Below, one piece after another: positions 26,380 through 34,829 of a stretch of 64,000 bases of DNA. Positions within the stretch are counted from its first letter, which is position 1; each line of letters starts with the position of its first letter. The position numbers and the translations under genes were made by a program. Source of the DNA: Bradyrhizobium diazoefficiens (GTDB taxonomy: Bacteria; Pseudomonadota; Alphaproteobacteria; Rhizobiales; Xanthobacteraceae); the NCBI RefSeq assembly GCF_018129965.1, contig NZ_JAFCKW010000017.1, positions 59,387 to 123,386 of the forward strand, in the 5' to 3' direction. The notes under the pieces were generated by a model, which was not told where the DNA came from, did no database searches, and saw nothing but the letters and a program-made list of their open reading frames with translations.

Positions 26380-26856
26380 AAACCAGCCCGTCGAGGAAAA
26401 ATTACGGACGCGACGCAACGCAAACGAATCAATTGAGACGTGACGTGAATATTTTGTGGAAAAGATTTGACTTGTCCAGCAACGACACGACTTCCTTCGT
26501 CAAACTCCGTAGTCGAGCGGAGATTTACGGGGTTTTGGAGTCAAGCCTCGCGCAAGCATGCCGGACGTGCAGGCGCCGGCGCGCGCAAAGGCCGTGAAGT
26601 CAGTCATGGCCCGTCGACCAATCGCTGAACGATCAAAAGTCTTCAGGAAAACAGCCCCCAAAAGAAAAGACCCGTCCGGGGGGACAACCGGACGGGTCGA
26701 GCCATATGGGCGCTTGGGGTGGATGGGCGCTCGCGCCAAATATGACGATGGGGAGGGATGACCGCTCCCACATCATTTGGTCGTGGCAGCGGGCAGGACG
26801 TTCAACGCCGCGTTCGAATTTTTAACCATCGCACCGCGTGCATTTTGCCGCAGGCG
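26380..26856. other. Intergenic region between TIGR03809 and the subtilase gene
   Basis: The 477 bases contain the promoter region of the TIGR03809 gene (A/T-rich 26400-26480), a minus-strand terminator at 26669-26698, and the trailer of the subtilase transcript. Short open frames of 60-80 codons on both strands show no protein-like features. Confidence 0.5.
26669..26698 (-). terminator. Rho-independent terminator for the sigma/anti-sigma/subtilase operon
   Basis: A perfect 11-bp stem (GACCCGTCCGG / CCGGACGGGTC) with an 8-base loop is followed, on the minus strand, by TTTTCTTTTGGGG. It lies about 160 bases after the subtilase stop codon, so the operon has a long 3' trailer. Confidence 0.85.
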
Positions 26857-28554
26857 CTATCGCGCCGCCGGCCTATCCGCCTGAGAAATCGCGGATTTAT
26901 CGTTCGCGCCGGACAGCGAGGGTTGCTCGATGGCGCGAATGCCCGGCTCCTCGCGACGCGTCTCGGCATCTTCACGTTTTGTTGTCCCCGACGCGGCGGC
27001 AACAGGCGTCGCGCTGCGTGCGGGAACCGCCATGACGGCGGCAAGTGCGTCAGCCTCGCCGTCGCCGAAAAGATCATCGCGACCGGGCGCGCCGAGGTCG
27101 CGCGCGGTCTTCGCCAGCGTCATGCGCAGCGCTTCGGGCTTCAGCGCGAAATTGCGATCGAGAAGCAAGGCAGCGACGCCTGAAACGTAGGCCGCCGAGA
27201 ACGAGGTTCCCGACGTCATCTGGTACTTGCCGCCGGGCGCCGGCAGGAAGATGTCGACGCCGGGCGCCGCCAGCGCGATGTAGCTGCCGCGGTTCGACGC
27301 CGTGAACAGCCTGTCCTGCTGGTCGGTCGCGCTGACCGCAATCACATTGGGATTGGCGGCGGGATAGAGCGGCGGCGATTTCGCACCGGCATTGCCCGCG
27401 GCCGCGATCAGCACGAGCCCCCGTCCGGCCGTCGCGGCGATGGCGCGCTCGATCACCGCGTCCTTTGGTCCCGCAAAGCTCATATTGACGATCTGCGCGC
27501 CGTGCTCGGCAGCGTAGTTCAGCGCGCGCAGGATGACGTAGGACGAACTCTGAGCCCCACCCGTGGTGCCGCCGAAGGCGCGGATCGCGATGATGCGCGC
27601 CTCGGGCGCACTGCCCATCAGCCTGCCATGCGCAACGATGGTCCCGGCAATGCCGGTGCCGTGCACATGCGGGCCCTCGGTGCTGCCCAGCGCATCGAAA
27701 TTGTCGGCGATGGAATTGGCGAGCTCGGGATGGCCGGCGTCGATGCCGGAATCGATCACGGCAACCGTCACGTTGGCGCCGTGCGCCAGCATGTGCGCCT
27801 GCGGCAGGCGAAGCTTGGCCAGCGCGTATTGCGCCGGATCGCCTTCGGTCGGCACGGACGAGGTCTGGTCCTGGAGCACATAACGGAAGTTCGGCTGCAC
27901 CGAGCGTACGCCGACGTCGGCGGCGAACTCGCGCCGCACTGTTTCGGACGGCCGGCCATCGGTGATGCGGAACAGGCCGATGGTCGCTCCGATCAGCGGA
28001 AAGTTCTCGGAGGAGACACGTGTCAACCCGTGCCGCCGCGCCAGCTCATCGGCCTCACTGGCCGACAGAGCGCTGTCGATCTCGGCGACGAATTCGTTGG
28101 CGAAGCTCCGCAGGTTCACGACAACCGGCGTGGTGTTGCGGCGGCCATTGCCGGCGCTCTTCTTGCCCGACTTTCCAGAGCCGTCACCGTCTGCATTCTG
28201 CGCCGGGCATTCGCCGTCGGCGTCGCGGTTGGCCGCGGTGCAGGAGGGATAGAGGTTCGGCGAATAGCGCACATAGGGCAGCACCGGCGTCGGCCCCATC
28301 CGCGCCGAGAGCCGCGGCGTCGTGGGCGGGCCGCGGTCGACGGACCCAATTCTGCCGGCCACATCCGGATTGGCGCGCGCGGCGATGCCGGGAGAAATGG
28401 TCGGGGTGCGCGAGGGGACGCTGATCGTGGGCGTGCGCATGATGGCCTGCGCCTGCGCGACTTCGACGCCGAGACAGGCGGCCAGCAGCAGCCCGGCTCC
28501 GACCGACGAAGCGCAGCCCACGGATATCACCCCACTCTCGGACTTGCGCGTCAT
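26857..28554 (-). CDS. Exported S8 family serine peptidase (subtilase)
   Basis: This 565-residue subtilase has an N-terminal export signal (residues 1-36). It contains a lipobox-like LLLAAC (C27) but also a possible ordinary cleavage site at AQA-Q. A Pro/Thr-rich linker, a propeptide-like domain (about 146-226, ending VRSVQPNFRYVLQ) and the catalytic domain (about 235-505) follow. The triad is D268 (VAVIDSGIDAGHPEL), H298 (HVHGTGIAGTI) and S451 (TSGTSFSAAYVSG), with the oxyanion asparagine in AAAGNAG. The tail of about 55 residues is charged and disordered-looking. It follows the anti-sigma gene after 15 bases, so the operon is sigma, anti-sigma, protease. It could be a regulatory protease for that system or simply a co-regulated exported enzyme. 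Confidence 0.93.
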   Translation of the reverse strand: MTRKSESGVISVGCASSVGAGLLLAACLGVEVAQAQAIMRTPTISVPSRTPTISPGIAARANPDVAGRIGSVDRGPPTTPRLSARMGPTPVLPYVRYSPNLYPSCTAANRDADGECPAQNADGDGSGKSGKKSAGNGRRNTTPVVVNLRSFANEFVAEIDSALSASEADELARRHGLTRVSSENFPLIGATIGLFRITDGRPSETVRREFAADVGVRSVQPNFRYVLQDQTSSVPTEGDPAQYALAKLRLPQAHMLAHGANVTVAVIDSGIDAGHPELANSIADNFDALGSTEGPHVHGTGIAGTIVAHGRLMGSAPEARIIAIRAFGGTTGGAQSSSYVILRALNYAAEHGAQIVNMSFAGPKDAVIERAIAATAGRGLVLIAAAGNAGAKSPPLYPAANPNVIAVSATDQQDRLFTASNRGSYIALAAPGVDIFLPAPGGKYQMTSGTSFSAAYVSGVAALLLDRNFALKPEALRMTLAKTARDLGAPGRDDLFGDGEADALAAVMAVPARSATPVAAASGTTKREDAETRREEPGIRAIEQPSLSGANDKSAISQADRPAAR

Positions 28555-28569
28555 CGGTTCATAGCCGCC

Positions 28570-29265
28570 CTACGGCGACGCGACGGCGAGATTGACGACC
28601 TTCTCGCGCGACATCCTGCCGAGCAGCGAGGCAAGCTCGTCCTGGCTCATCGCCCGGTCGAACTGGAGACGGAACATACCGCCCTTGGCGTCGCCGATGA
28701 TCGAGGCCTGGTAGCTGTCGAGCAGCGCGGTGACGTCGCCGACGCGCGCCTCGGGTGCGAAGCGCACCAGCGCGCGCGCCGGTACAACGGAGGTCCCGAG
28801 ATCGCGCGTGATCGGCGAACTGGTCGAGAGCGAAGCGGTCTGGAAGGTCGCGGTCTGGGTCTTCATCAGCACTGCGCCGATGATCCCGGCCTGCAGCAGC
28901 AGCGCGATGGCGCCGAGGCCGGCAGACCAGGCCAGCGCGCGCGGCGACAGACTCGCGAAGAAGGTCGAGATGCGCGCCGACAGCGGCAGCGACCTGGTCG
29001 CGCGTGCCGGCTCCGCGTCGATCGCAGCGAACAGCTTCTGCATCGCGCGGGCCGACGGAGCACCCAGGCTTTCGTTCAGATGGATGGTCTCTTCGTATTC
29101 GCCGCGGATCGCGGCATATTGCTTCGCGAGCGTCGGATCACGCGCCAGCGCCTCCTCGACACGGCGGGCGTCGCGCGCGTTCAGCGTGCCGGCCGCGTGC
29201 CACGGCAGCAGCATCTCGATTTCACCGGGCTCTTGCTCCAGCATCTTCTTGCTCAATGCCATCAT
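28570..29265 (-). CDS. Membrane anti-sigma factor with propeptide-like C-terminal domain
   Basis: This protein (231 residues) has an N-terminal anti-sigma-like domain with LLPWHAAGTLNARDARRVEE, the form of the zinc-less branch: the protein contains no cysteine, so the H-x3-C-x2-C zinc motif is absent. One transmembrane helix spans about residues 110-134. The C-terminal part (about 162-229), probably periplasmic, reads ALVRFAPEARVGDVTALLDS and GGMFRLQFDRAMSQDELASL. Its pattern resembles the propeptide/inhibitor-I9-like domain of subtilases, including the one in the downstream protease. Its start overlaps the sigma-factor stop by four bases (ATGA). The anti-sigma role rests mainly on that operon position and domain order. 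Confidence 0.85.
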   Translation of the reverse strand: MMALSKKMLEQEPGEIEMLLPWHAAGTLNARDARRVEEALARDPTLAKQYAAIRGEYEETIHLNESLGAPSARAMQKLFAAIDAEPARATRSLPLSARISTFFASLSPRALAWSAGLGAIALLLQAGIIGAVLMKTQTATFQTASLSTSSPITRDLGTSVVPARALVRFAPEARVGDVTALLDSYQASIIGDAKGGMFRLQFDRAMSQDELASLLGRMSREKVVNLAVASP

Positions 29266-29831
29266 GGCCAGCCTCGCTCAACGCCGGCTGCCTTCAGCAG
29301 TTCGGCCAATTTCTTGCGCGCATAGAAGAGGCGCGTCTTCACGGTGTTCTCCGGAATGCCGACGATCTCTGCCACTTCTTCCACGGATTTCTCGTGGTAG
29401 TAGACGAGATCGACGATTTCCCGGTGGTCCGGCGAGAGGCCCGTCAGACACTCCCGCAACGCTTCACTCGTATCCTTCTTCTGCACCGCGATTTCCGGAT
29501 CGTCGGACGAATCCTCGATCGCATTGGCAGCTTCGTCGTCCAACCCAACGTCCTTCCTGCGCCGGAGCGCAGACAGGGCCTTGAATCGGGTGATTGCCAG
29601 TAGCCAGGTGGACACGGCGGACCGGCCCTCGAACTTGCCGGCTTGACGCCAGACGTCGAGAAACACCTCGCTGATGAGGTCTTCCGCCGCCTGCTCATCC
29701 CGCACGAGTCTCAGCCCGAACCGATACACCCTGACATGATGCCGCCCGTACAGCACCTGCATGGCGAGCCGGTCACCTTGAGCGATCCTGGCGATCAGGA
29801 CCTCGTCCGAAGCCGCCTGCGTCGCGCTCAA
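29262..29831 (-). CDS. ECF-type RNA polymerase sigma factor
   Basis: The 189-residue protein has the two sigma domains of extracytoplasmic-function factors. Region 2 reads LYGRHHVRVYRFGLRLVRDE, QAAEDLISEVFLDVWRQAGK and STWLLAITRFKALSALRRRK; region 4 reads LTGLSPDHREIVDLVYYHEK with the helix-turn-helix EEVAEIVGIPENTVKTRLFY. The linker between them is long and acidic. The start is TTG at 29831, preceded by GAGAGACGGG as ribosome binding site; no nearby ATG fits. It is the first gene of the operon with the anti-sigma factor and subtilase, and such genes usually activate their own promoter. Confidence 0.93.
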   Translation of the reverse strand: MSATQAASDEVLIARIAQGDRLAMQVLYGRHHVRVYRFGLRLVRDEQAAEDLISEVFLDVWRQAGKFEGRSAVSTWLLAITRFKALSALRRRKDVGLDDEAANAIEDSSDDPEIAVQKKDTSEALRECLTGLSPDHREIVDLVYYHEKSVEEVAEIVGIPENTVKTRLFYARKKLAELLKAAGVERGWP

Positions 29832-30271
29832 TGCCCGTCTCTCAAAGTTGGTCGGGTCGGCGCGTCGGAGGGTTCGACCAGAGCTGCAAAATTGTTCAGA
29901 TTACCGCAGTCATACGGGGAAGTGTGTGACCTACCCCACCTCCGCGCGCTTTTCGCGGTCAAGCCGCGGCGCCTGGCTAGCTGGATCAAAATAGGTAACC
30001 TAATACTTAAATGCTTTCCTGCGGAACGCCCGCCCGGTAGGGACTGGGCAGCCAAGTCCGGTTCCCTGGCAGCCCTGCACGACGTATGTCTCACGAACGC
30101 CCGTTTCGGCTCGACGGCATCGCCAGCATATCCTTAATCGCCCGCAAATCTCCCGCGCCAGCCAATATAGCCCTGTTCTGCCCTGCACGGTTCGGATTCG
30201 GCTTCAAAGGATACCAAACCTAAAGGCTTGCCACCGTAGATTTCCGGGCTGAGATTCAGATTGGCGAGACC
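29832..30271. other. Divergent intergenic region, 440 bases, no gene seen
   Basis: It lies between the sigma-factor gene (minus) and the diguanylate cyclase gene (plus) and must hold both promoters. An A/T-rich block at 29885-29915 lies at promoter distance from the sigma gene, and another at 29985-30020 is in the middle. Open frames on the minus strand (up to 154 codons) lack start signals and recognisable features. No repeat family member is seen here. Confidence 0.5.
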
Positions 30272-31429
30272 ATGAGCACGGCCGCGACGTCCCTTCCCGA
30301 AAGGAATGCCGCTGAGGTCGCGGAACTCTTCCTCAGTCCCGAGGTGGCCGCGACCGAGGTTTTGGCCCGTCGGACCCGGCAGCGCCGGCAGATGTTTGTC
30401 GGCCAGGTCGCGAGCTACTCGCTCGGCTGCTTCGTCCTGTTGCTCTACGGCTATGACGGCGCGGTCGCGATGCACGTGCCGTCGCTGTTCTTTGTCGGCG
30501 GCCTCTCGATCATCGGCATCTTCGTGGTGATGTCCGAGGCCGGCGTCGGCGACAGATCGACCGACCATTATCTCACAGTGTTCCAGATCTCGGCGCATAT
30601 GGCGCTGCAGTTCGTCTTCCTGGTGTCGGTGCCGACGATCGGCATCTCCTTCATCGCCGTGCTGTTCCTGATCTTCGCGTTCGGCACGCTACGCATGACC
30701 TCAGCTCAGGCCATGATCACCTGGGCCCTCGCGACCGCCGGCCTTGCCGCCGTCTTTCTCGGCTCCGACCTGCCGATCGGCATCCCCGTCGCGACCAGGC
30801 TGCAGCGGACCGCCACGATGCTGTGCTTCGTACTGGTGATCGGCCAATGCGCTTTCCTTGGACTGTTCGGCGCCACGCTGCGCAAGATCCTGTACCGGCG
30901 CAGCATCGAGCTGAAGGCCGCCTATCAGCGCATCGAGGAACTCGCGGAGCTCGACGAACTCACCGGAGCCCATAACCGCCGCTGCATCATGCGTGTTCTC
31001 GAGGCAGAGATGGAAAAGTCGCGGCGCGCTTCCAAGACTTGCGCGATCGCACTGATCGATCTCGACTGGTTCAAGCGCATCAACGACGCCCACGGCCATC
31101 CCATCGGCGACGAAGTGCTGCGCACCTTTGCGATCACCATCTTCGCCAACATCCGCCCGACCGACAGCTTCGGCCGGTATGGCGGCGAGGAATTCCTGCT
31201 GGTGATGCCGGATACGACAACCGACGTGGCCCAGCGCATGCTCGAGCGGCTGCGGGGGATTGTCGCGGATCTCGACTGGAGCGCATTCTCTCCGGGCCTG
31301 CACGTGACCATTTCCGCCGGCGTCACCACGTTGCGCGATATCGATACTGCCGACACATTTCTCGCGCGCGTCGACAGCGCGCTCTATTCCGCCAAGGCGC
31401 AAGGGCGCAACCGAATTGCAACAAGCTGA
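30272..31429 (+). CDS. Membrane diguanylate cyclase (GGDEF)
   Basis: GGDEF enzymes make the second messenger cyclic di-GMP. This 385-residue protein has an N-terminal membrane region (residues about 40-205, five or six helices) as sensor, a short coiled linker and a C-terminal GGDEF domain. The active-site motif is GGEEF at residues 304-308, and an inhibitory-site RxxD (R295-P-T-D298) stands five residues before it, so product inhibition is likely. The metal- and substrate-binding segments IALIDLDWFKRINDAHGH are intact. No EAL domain is present. It is followed after 63 bases by a DUF2336 gene on the same strand. Confidence 0.95.
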   Translation: MSTAATSLPERNAAEVAELFLSPEVAATEVLARRTRQRRQMFVGQVASYSLGCFVLLLYGYDGAVAMHVPSLFFVGGLSIIGIFVVMSEAGVGDRSTDHYLTVFQISAHMALQFVFLVSVPTIGISFIAVLFLIFAFGTLRMTSAQAMITWALATAGLAAVFLGSDLPIGIPVATRLQRTATMLCFVLVIGQCAFLGLFGATLRKILYRRSIELKAAYQRIEELAELDELTGAHNRRCIMRVLEAEMEKSRRASKTCAIALIDLDWFKRINDAHGHPIGDEVLRTFAITIFANIRPTDSFGRYGGEEFLLVMPDTTTDVAQRMLERLRGIVADLDWSAFSPGLHVTISAGVTTLRDIDTADTFLARVDSALYSAKAQGRNRIATS

Positions 31430-31492
31430 CCAATCCCTTCTTTCCCGGCGCGTCAGAAGCCGCCGCCGGACCGGACGCTCCAGGACAGGGCC

Positions 31493-32596
31493 ATGAGATC
31501 CAGATCCGCCAGACCATCCGAGTCTCTGCTCGATGAATTGCAGACGGCGCTCTCGCATGGCACCGTCGCGCGCCGGGTCGAGACGCTGCGCCGCGTCACC
31601 GACCTGTTCGTCGGCCACGCGGGCGCCTATTCCGACGAGCACACCGGATTGTTCGACGACGTGTTCCACTGCCTGGTCGAGCAGATCGAGACGTCGGCGA
31701 AAGCGCTGCTCGCCGACCGTCTCGCGCCGATCGCGGCCGCGCCGCCCAAGATCATCCGCACGCTCGCGCTCGACGAGGTCATCGAGGTCGCCGGCCCCGT
31801 GCTGTCGAAATCGGAGCGGCTGGACGAAGCGACACTGGTGGAGATCGCGCGTACACAGGGCCAGGCGCATCTCAAGGCAATCTCGCTGCGGCGGGTGCTG
31901 TCGGAAGCGCTGACAGACGTGCTGGTGAGCCGCGGCAACGACGACGTGGTGCAATCGACCGTCAGCAACCCGGGGGCACAGCTCTCCGAGGAAAGTCTCA
32001 CCGACCTCGTCGCGCGTGCCGAACGCGACGACGACCTTGCCACCAGCATCGGCCTGCGGCCCTATTTGCCGCGCCACCATTACCTGAAGCTGATCGCGAA
32101 GGCTTCCTTGAGGGTACGCAGGAAGCTGGAGGCCGCGCATCCGGAATTCGCCGCCGAAGTGTCGAGCGCGGTCCAGCAGGCGGCCCAGCGTGTCCGCGCC
32201 GCCGCCATGACCCGGCAGACCGAGATGGCACGCACGCTGGTGAGCTCGCTCCACGAAGACGGCCGTCTCGACGAATTCCAGGTCACAACCTTTGCCGAGC
32301 AGGGCAAGTTCGACGAGACCAATGCGGGGCTCGCAGCGCTCGCCGGCGTCGCGGTCGAGACCGCCGAGAACATGATGATCGAGAGCCGCACCGAGGGTCT
32401 CATGATCCTGGCCAAGGTCGCGGGCATGCAATGGTCGAGCCTGCGCGCGATCGTCGCCATGCGCGAAAAGCTCTCGGGCGGCCCGCGGTCAGACCTGCTC
32501 AAGTTGCGCAATGACTACGAGGCCCTGCGCCTCTCGACCGCGCAGCAGGTGCTGCGGTTCCACCGCATGCAGCAGGGCACGCCACCGGCAGCATGA
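31493..32596 (+). CDS. DUF2336 domain-containing protein
   Basis: This 367-residue, cysteine-poor, almost wholly helical protein fits the DUF2336 family, common in several copies in Bradyrhizobium and related genera and without established function. The helices look HEAT-like: SRSARPSESLLDELQTALSH at the start, then VARRVETLRRVTDLFVGHAG, LSKSERLDEATLVEIARTQG and GQAHLKAISLRRVLSEALTD. No signal peptide or membrane helix is present. It is on the same strand as the diguanylate cyclase and probably in its transcript. A GGCCATG context with AGGACAGGG upstream supports the start. Confidence 0.88.
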   Translation: MRSRSARPSESLLDELQTALSHGTVARRVETLRRVTDLFVGHAGAYSDEHTGLFDDVFHCLVEQIETSAKALLADRLAPIAAAPPKIIRTLALDEVIEVAGPVLSKSERLDEATLVEIARTQGQAHLKAISLRRVLSEALTDVLVSRGNDDVVQSTVSNPGAQLSEESLTDLVARAERDDDLATSIGLRPYLPRHHYLKLIAKASLRVRRKLEAAHPEFAAEVSSAVQQAAQRVRAAAMTRQTEMARTLVSSLHEDGRLDEFQVTTFAEQGKFDETNAGLAALAGVAVETAENMMIESRTEGLMILAKVAGMQWSSLRAIVAMREKLSGGPRSDLLKLRNDYEALRLSTAQQVLRFHRMQQGTPPAA

Positions 32597-32621
32597 ACCG
32601 CCGGCGGGCCCTAGGACCGCG

Positions 32622-34826
32622 TCAGGCGTCGGGCATGTGATGGAGCAGCTTGTCGAGCGTGATCGGGTAGTCGCGCACGCGTATGCCGGTGGCATTGTAG
32701 ACCGCGTTCGCCAGTGCGGCAGCCACGCCGCATAGGCCAAGTTCGCCAATGCCCTTCGCCTTCATCGGCGAGGACATCGGGTCCGTTTCATCCAGGAAGA
32801 TCGTCTCCTGGTGCGGAATGTCGGCATGGACAGGGACCTCGTAGCCGGCCAGATCATGGTTGACGAAGAAGCCGGTGCGCTTGTCCACCGCCAGCTCTTC
32901 CATGAGCGCCGCGCCGACGCCCATCGTCATCGCGCCGATCACCTGGCTGCGCGCGGTCTTCGGATTGAGGACCCGGCCTGCGGCACAGACGGCGAGCATC
33001 CGTCGTATGCGGATCTCGGCCGTCGCCACGTCGACGCCGAGTTCGACGAAATGTGCCCCGAACGTCGATTGCTGATGCGTCTTGGCGAGGTCGCCATACT
33101 CGATCGAATCCTCCGCGACGAGCTCACTGTCGGCCGCCGCCTGTCCGAGTGGTACGCTCTGATTGCCGGATGACACCTGTCCATCCGAAAAAGAGACGTC
33201 GGCGGAATTGAAGCCGAGCTTCTGCGCCACCGCCTCTCGCAGCTTGACGCAGGCGGCATAGACGCCCGAGGTCGAATTGTTCGCACCGAACTGCCCGCCT
33301 GAGCCCGCGGAAACCGGGAAGCTGGAATCGCCGAGACGCACGACGACCTTGTCGAGCGGCAAACCCATCATCTCGGCCGCAGTCTGCGCGATGATGGTGT
33401 AGCTGCCGGTTCCGATGTCGGTCATGTCGGTTTCGACGGTCACGGTGCCGCTGCTGTCGAGACGAACGCGCGCGCCCGACTTCATCAGAAGGTTGTTGCG
33501 GAACGCAGCCGCCATGCCCATCCCCACCAGCCAGCGGCCGTCACGCTGCCCGCCGGGCTTGGCATTCCTCCTGCTCCACCCGAACCGCTCCGCACCGATC
33601 CGCATGCATTCGACCAGCTGACGCTGCGAGAAAGGACGGTCGGGGTGTTCGGGATCGACCTGCGTGTCATTGCGCGCGCGGAATTCGACGGGGTCGAGAT
33701 TCAAACGCTCCGCCATCTCGTCCATCGCGATCTCCAGCGCCATCATGCCGGGCGCCTCTCCGGGTGCACGCATGGAGTTGCCCTCCGGCAGATCCAGCAT
33801 GGCCAGACGGAGTGCTGTCATGCGGTTTTCGCCCGCATAGAGCAGACGGGTCTGCATCACCGCCGTTTCCGGGCTGCCTTCCGGCAGATTGCCCGACCAG
33901 CTCTCGTGTCCGATCGCGCTGATCTTGCCCTCGCGGGTGGCGCCGATCCGAATGCGCTGAATCGTCGCCGGGCGATGTGTCGTGTTGTTGATGATGAGGG
34001 GACGTTGCAGGGCCACCTTGACCGGGCGATTGGCCGCGCGGGCACCGAGCGCCGCGAGTATCGCGTCCGATCGGAGGAACAGCTTCCCGCCAAAGCCGCC
34101 ACCTATGAAGGGCGAAACCAGACGGACGTTTTCTTTCGGCAATCCGAGCGTCTTTGCGACGTCGCCGGTGGTCCAGGCGATCATCTGGTTGGAGGTCCAG
34201 AGGGTGAGCTTGTCGCCCTCCCACGCCGCCATCGACGCATGCGGCTCCATCATCGCATGGCTTTGATCCGGCGTGGTGTAGGTCGCATCGAGTTGCACCG
34301 GTGCGGCGGCGAAGGCGCCGGCAAAGTCGCCGACGGCGGTCTCGGCTTTTTCATCTCCTTCGCCAGGAGGTTTTGCGGCGCCGTCCCGTGTAGCCGACAG
34401 GTCGAACGAACCCTTCTCCGCGCTGTAATCGACCCGAACGAGTTGGGCGGCCGCGCGGGCCTGCTCGAAGGTGTCGGCGACGACGACGGCGACGGCCTGG
34501 TGATAATGGTCGATCTCGGGGCCACCGAGCAGCTTCGCGGTGTTGTATTTGCCCTTGCCAAGTTTGCCGGCATTCTCGGCCGAGACGATCGCGATCACGC
34601 CCGGCGCTGCCTTGGCGCGGGACAGATCAATCGACGTAATGCGGCCCTTGGCGATGGCCGAGCCGACAACATAGCCGTAGGCGGGGCGCGCGCCGGCGTC
34701 GTGCCATTCATAGGCGTAGGTCGCCCTGCCCGTCGTCTTGAGCGGGCCGTCGATCCGGTTCGTGGCATGCCCGATGATCTTGAGCTGATCGATCGGATTG
34801 GTGGTGGCGGGCGTATCGAACTTCAT
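32622..34826 (-). CDS. paoC: Molybdopterin-binding subunit of periplasmic aldehyde oxidoreductase (PaoC-like)
   Basis: This 734-residue protein is the large molybdenum-cofactor subunit of a xanthine oxidase family enzyme. It opens with IGHATNRIDGPLKTTGRATY, has GGGFGGKLFLRSDAILAALG for cofactor binding, a mid-protein MRAPGEAPGMMALEIAMDEM, and KAKGIGELGLCGVAAALANA near the end with the catalytic glutamate (GxGELG). It has no signal peptide of its own, as expected if it is exported as a complex with the Tat-bearing Fe-S subunit. Gene order Fe-S, FAD, Mo subunit matches E. coli paoABC (yagTSR), an aldehyde oxidase that detoxifies aromatic aldehydes. The gap to the FAD gene is three bases. A PaoD-type maturation factor is not in the window. 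Confidence 0.92.
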   Translation of the reverse strand: MKFDTPATTNPIDQLKIIGHATNRIDGPLKTTGRATYAYEWHDAGARPAYGYVVGSAIAKGRITSIDLSRAKAAPGVIAIVSAENAGKLGKGKYNTAKLLGGPEIDHYHQAVAVVVADTFEQARAAAQLVRVDYSAEKGSFDLSATRDGAAKPPGEGDEKAETAVGDFAGAFAAAPVQLDATYTTPDQSHAMMEPHASMAAWEGDKLTLWTSNQMIAWTTGDVAKTLGLPKENVRLVSPFIGGGFGGKLFLRSDAILAALGARAANRPVKVALQRPLIINNTTHRPATIQRIRIGATREGKISAIGHESWSGNLPEGSPETAVMQTRLLYAGENRMTALRLAMLDLPEGNSMRAPGEAPGMMALEIAMDEMAERLNLDPVEFRARNDTQVDPEHPDRPFSQRQLVECMRIGAERFGWSRRNAKPGGQRDGRWLVGMGMAAAFRNNLLMKSGARVRLDSSGTVTVETDMTDIGTGSYTIIAQTAAEMMGLPLDKVVVRLGDSSFPVSAGSGGQFGANNSTSGVYAACVKLREAVAQKLGFNSADVSFSDGQVSSGNQSVPLGQAAADSELVAEDSIEYGDLAKTHQQSTFGAHFVELGVDVATAEIRIRRMLAVCAAGRVLNPKTARSQVIGAMTMGVGAALMEELAVDKRTGFFVNHDLAGYEVPVHADIPHQETIFLDETDPMSSPMKAKGIGELGLCGVAAALANAVYNATGIRVRDYPITLDKLLHHMPDA

Positions 34827-34829
34827 GGC

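Noticed and set aside
26500..26739. 79-codon minus-strand open frame between TIGR03809 and the subtilase
   Set aside because: It runs through the terminator hairpin at 26669-26698 and lacks a ribosome binding site.
26857..28554. Subtilase as a confirmed lipoprotein
   Set aside because: LLLAAC at C27 fits a lipobox, but AQA-Q at residue 36 is an equally good ordinary cleavage site, so lipidation is left open.
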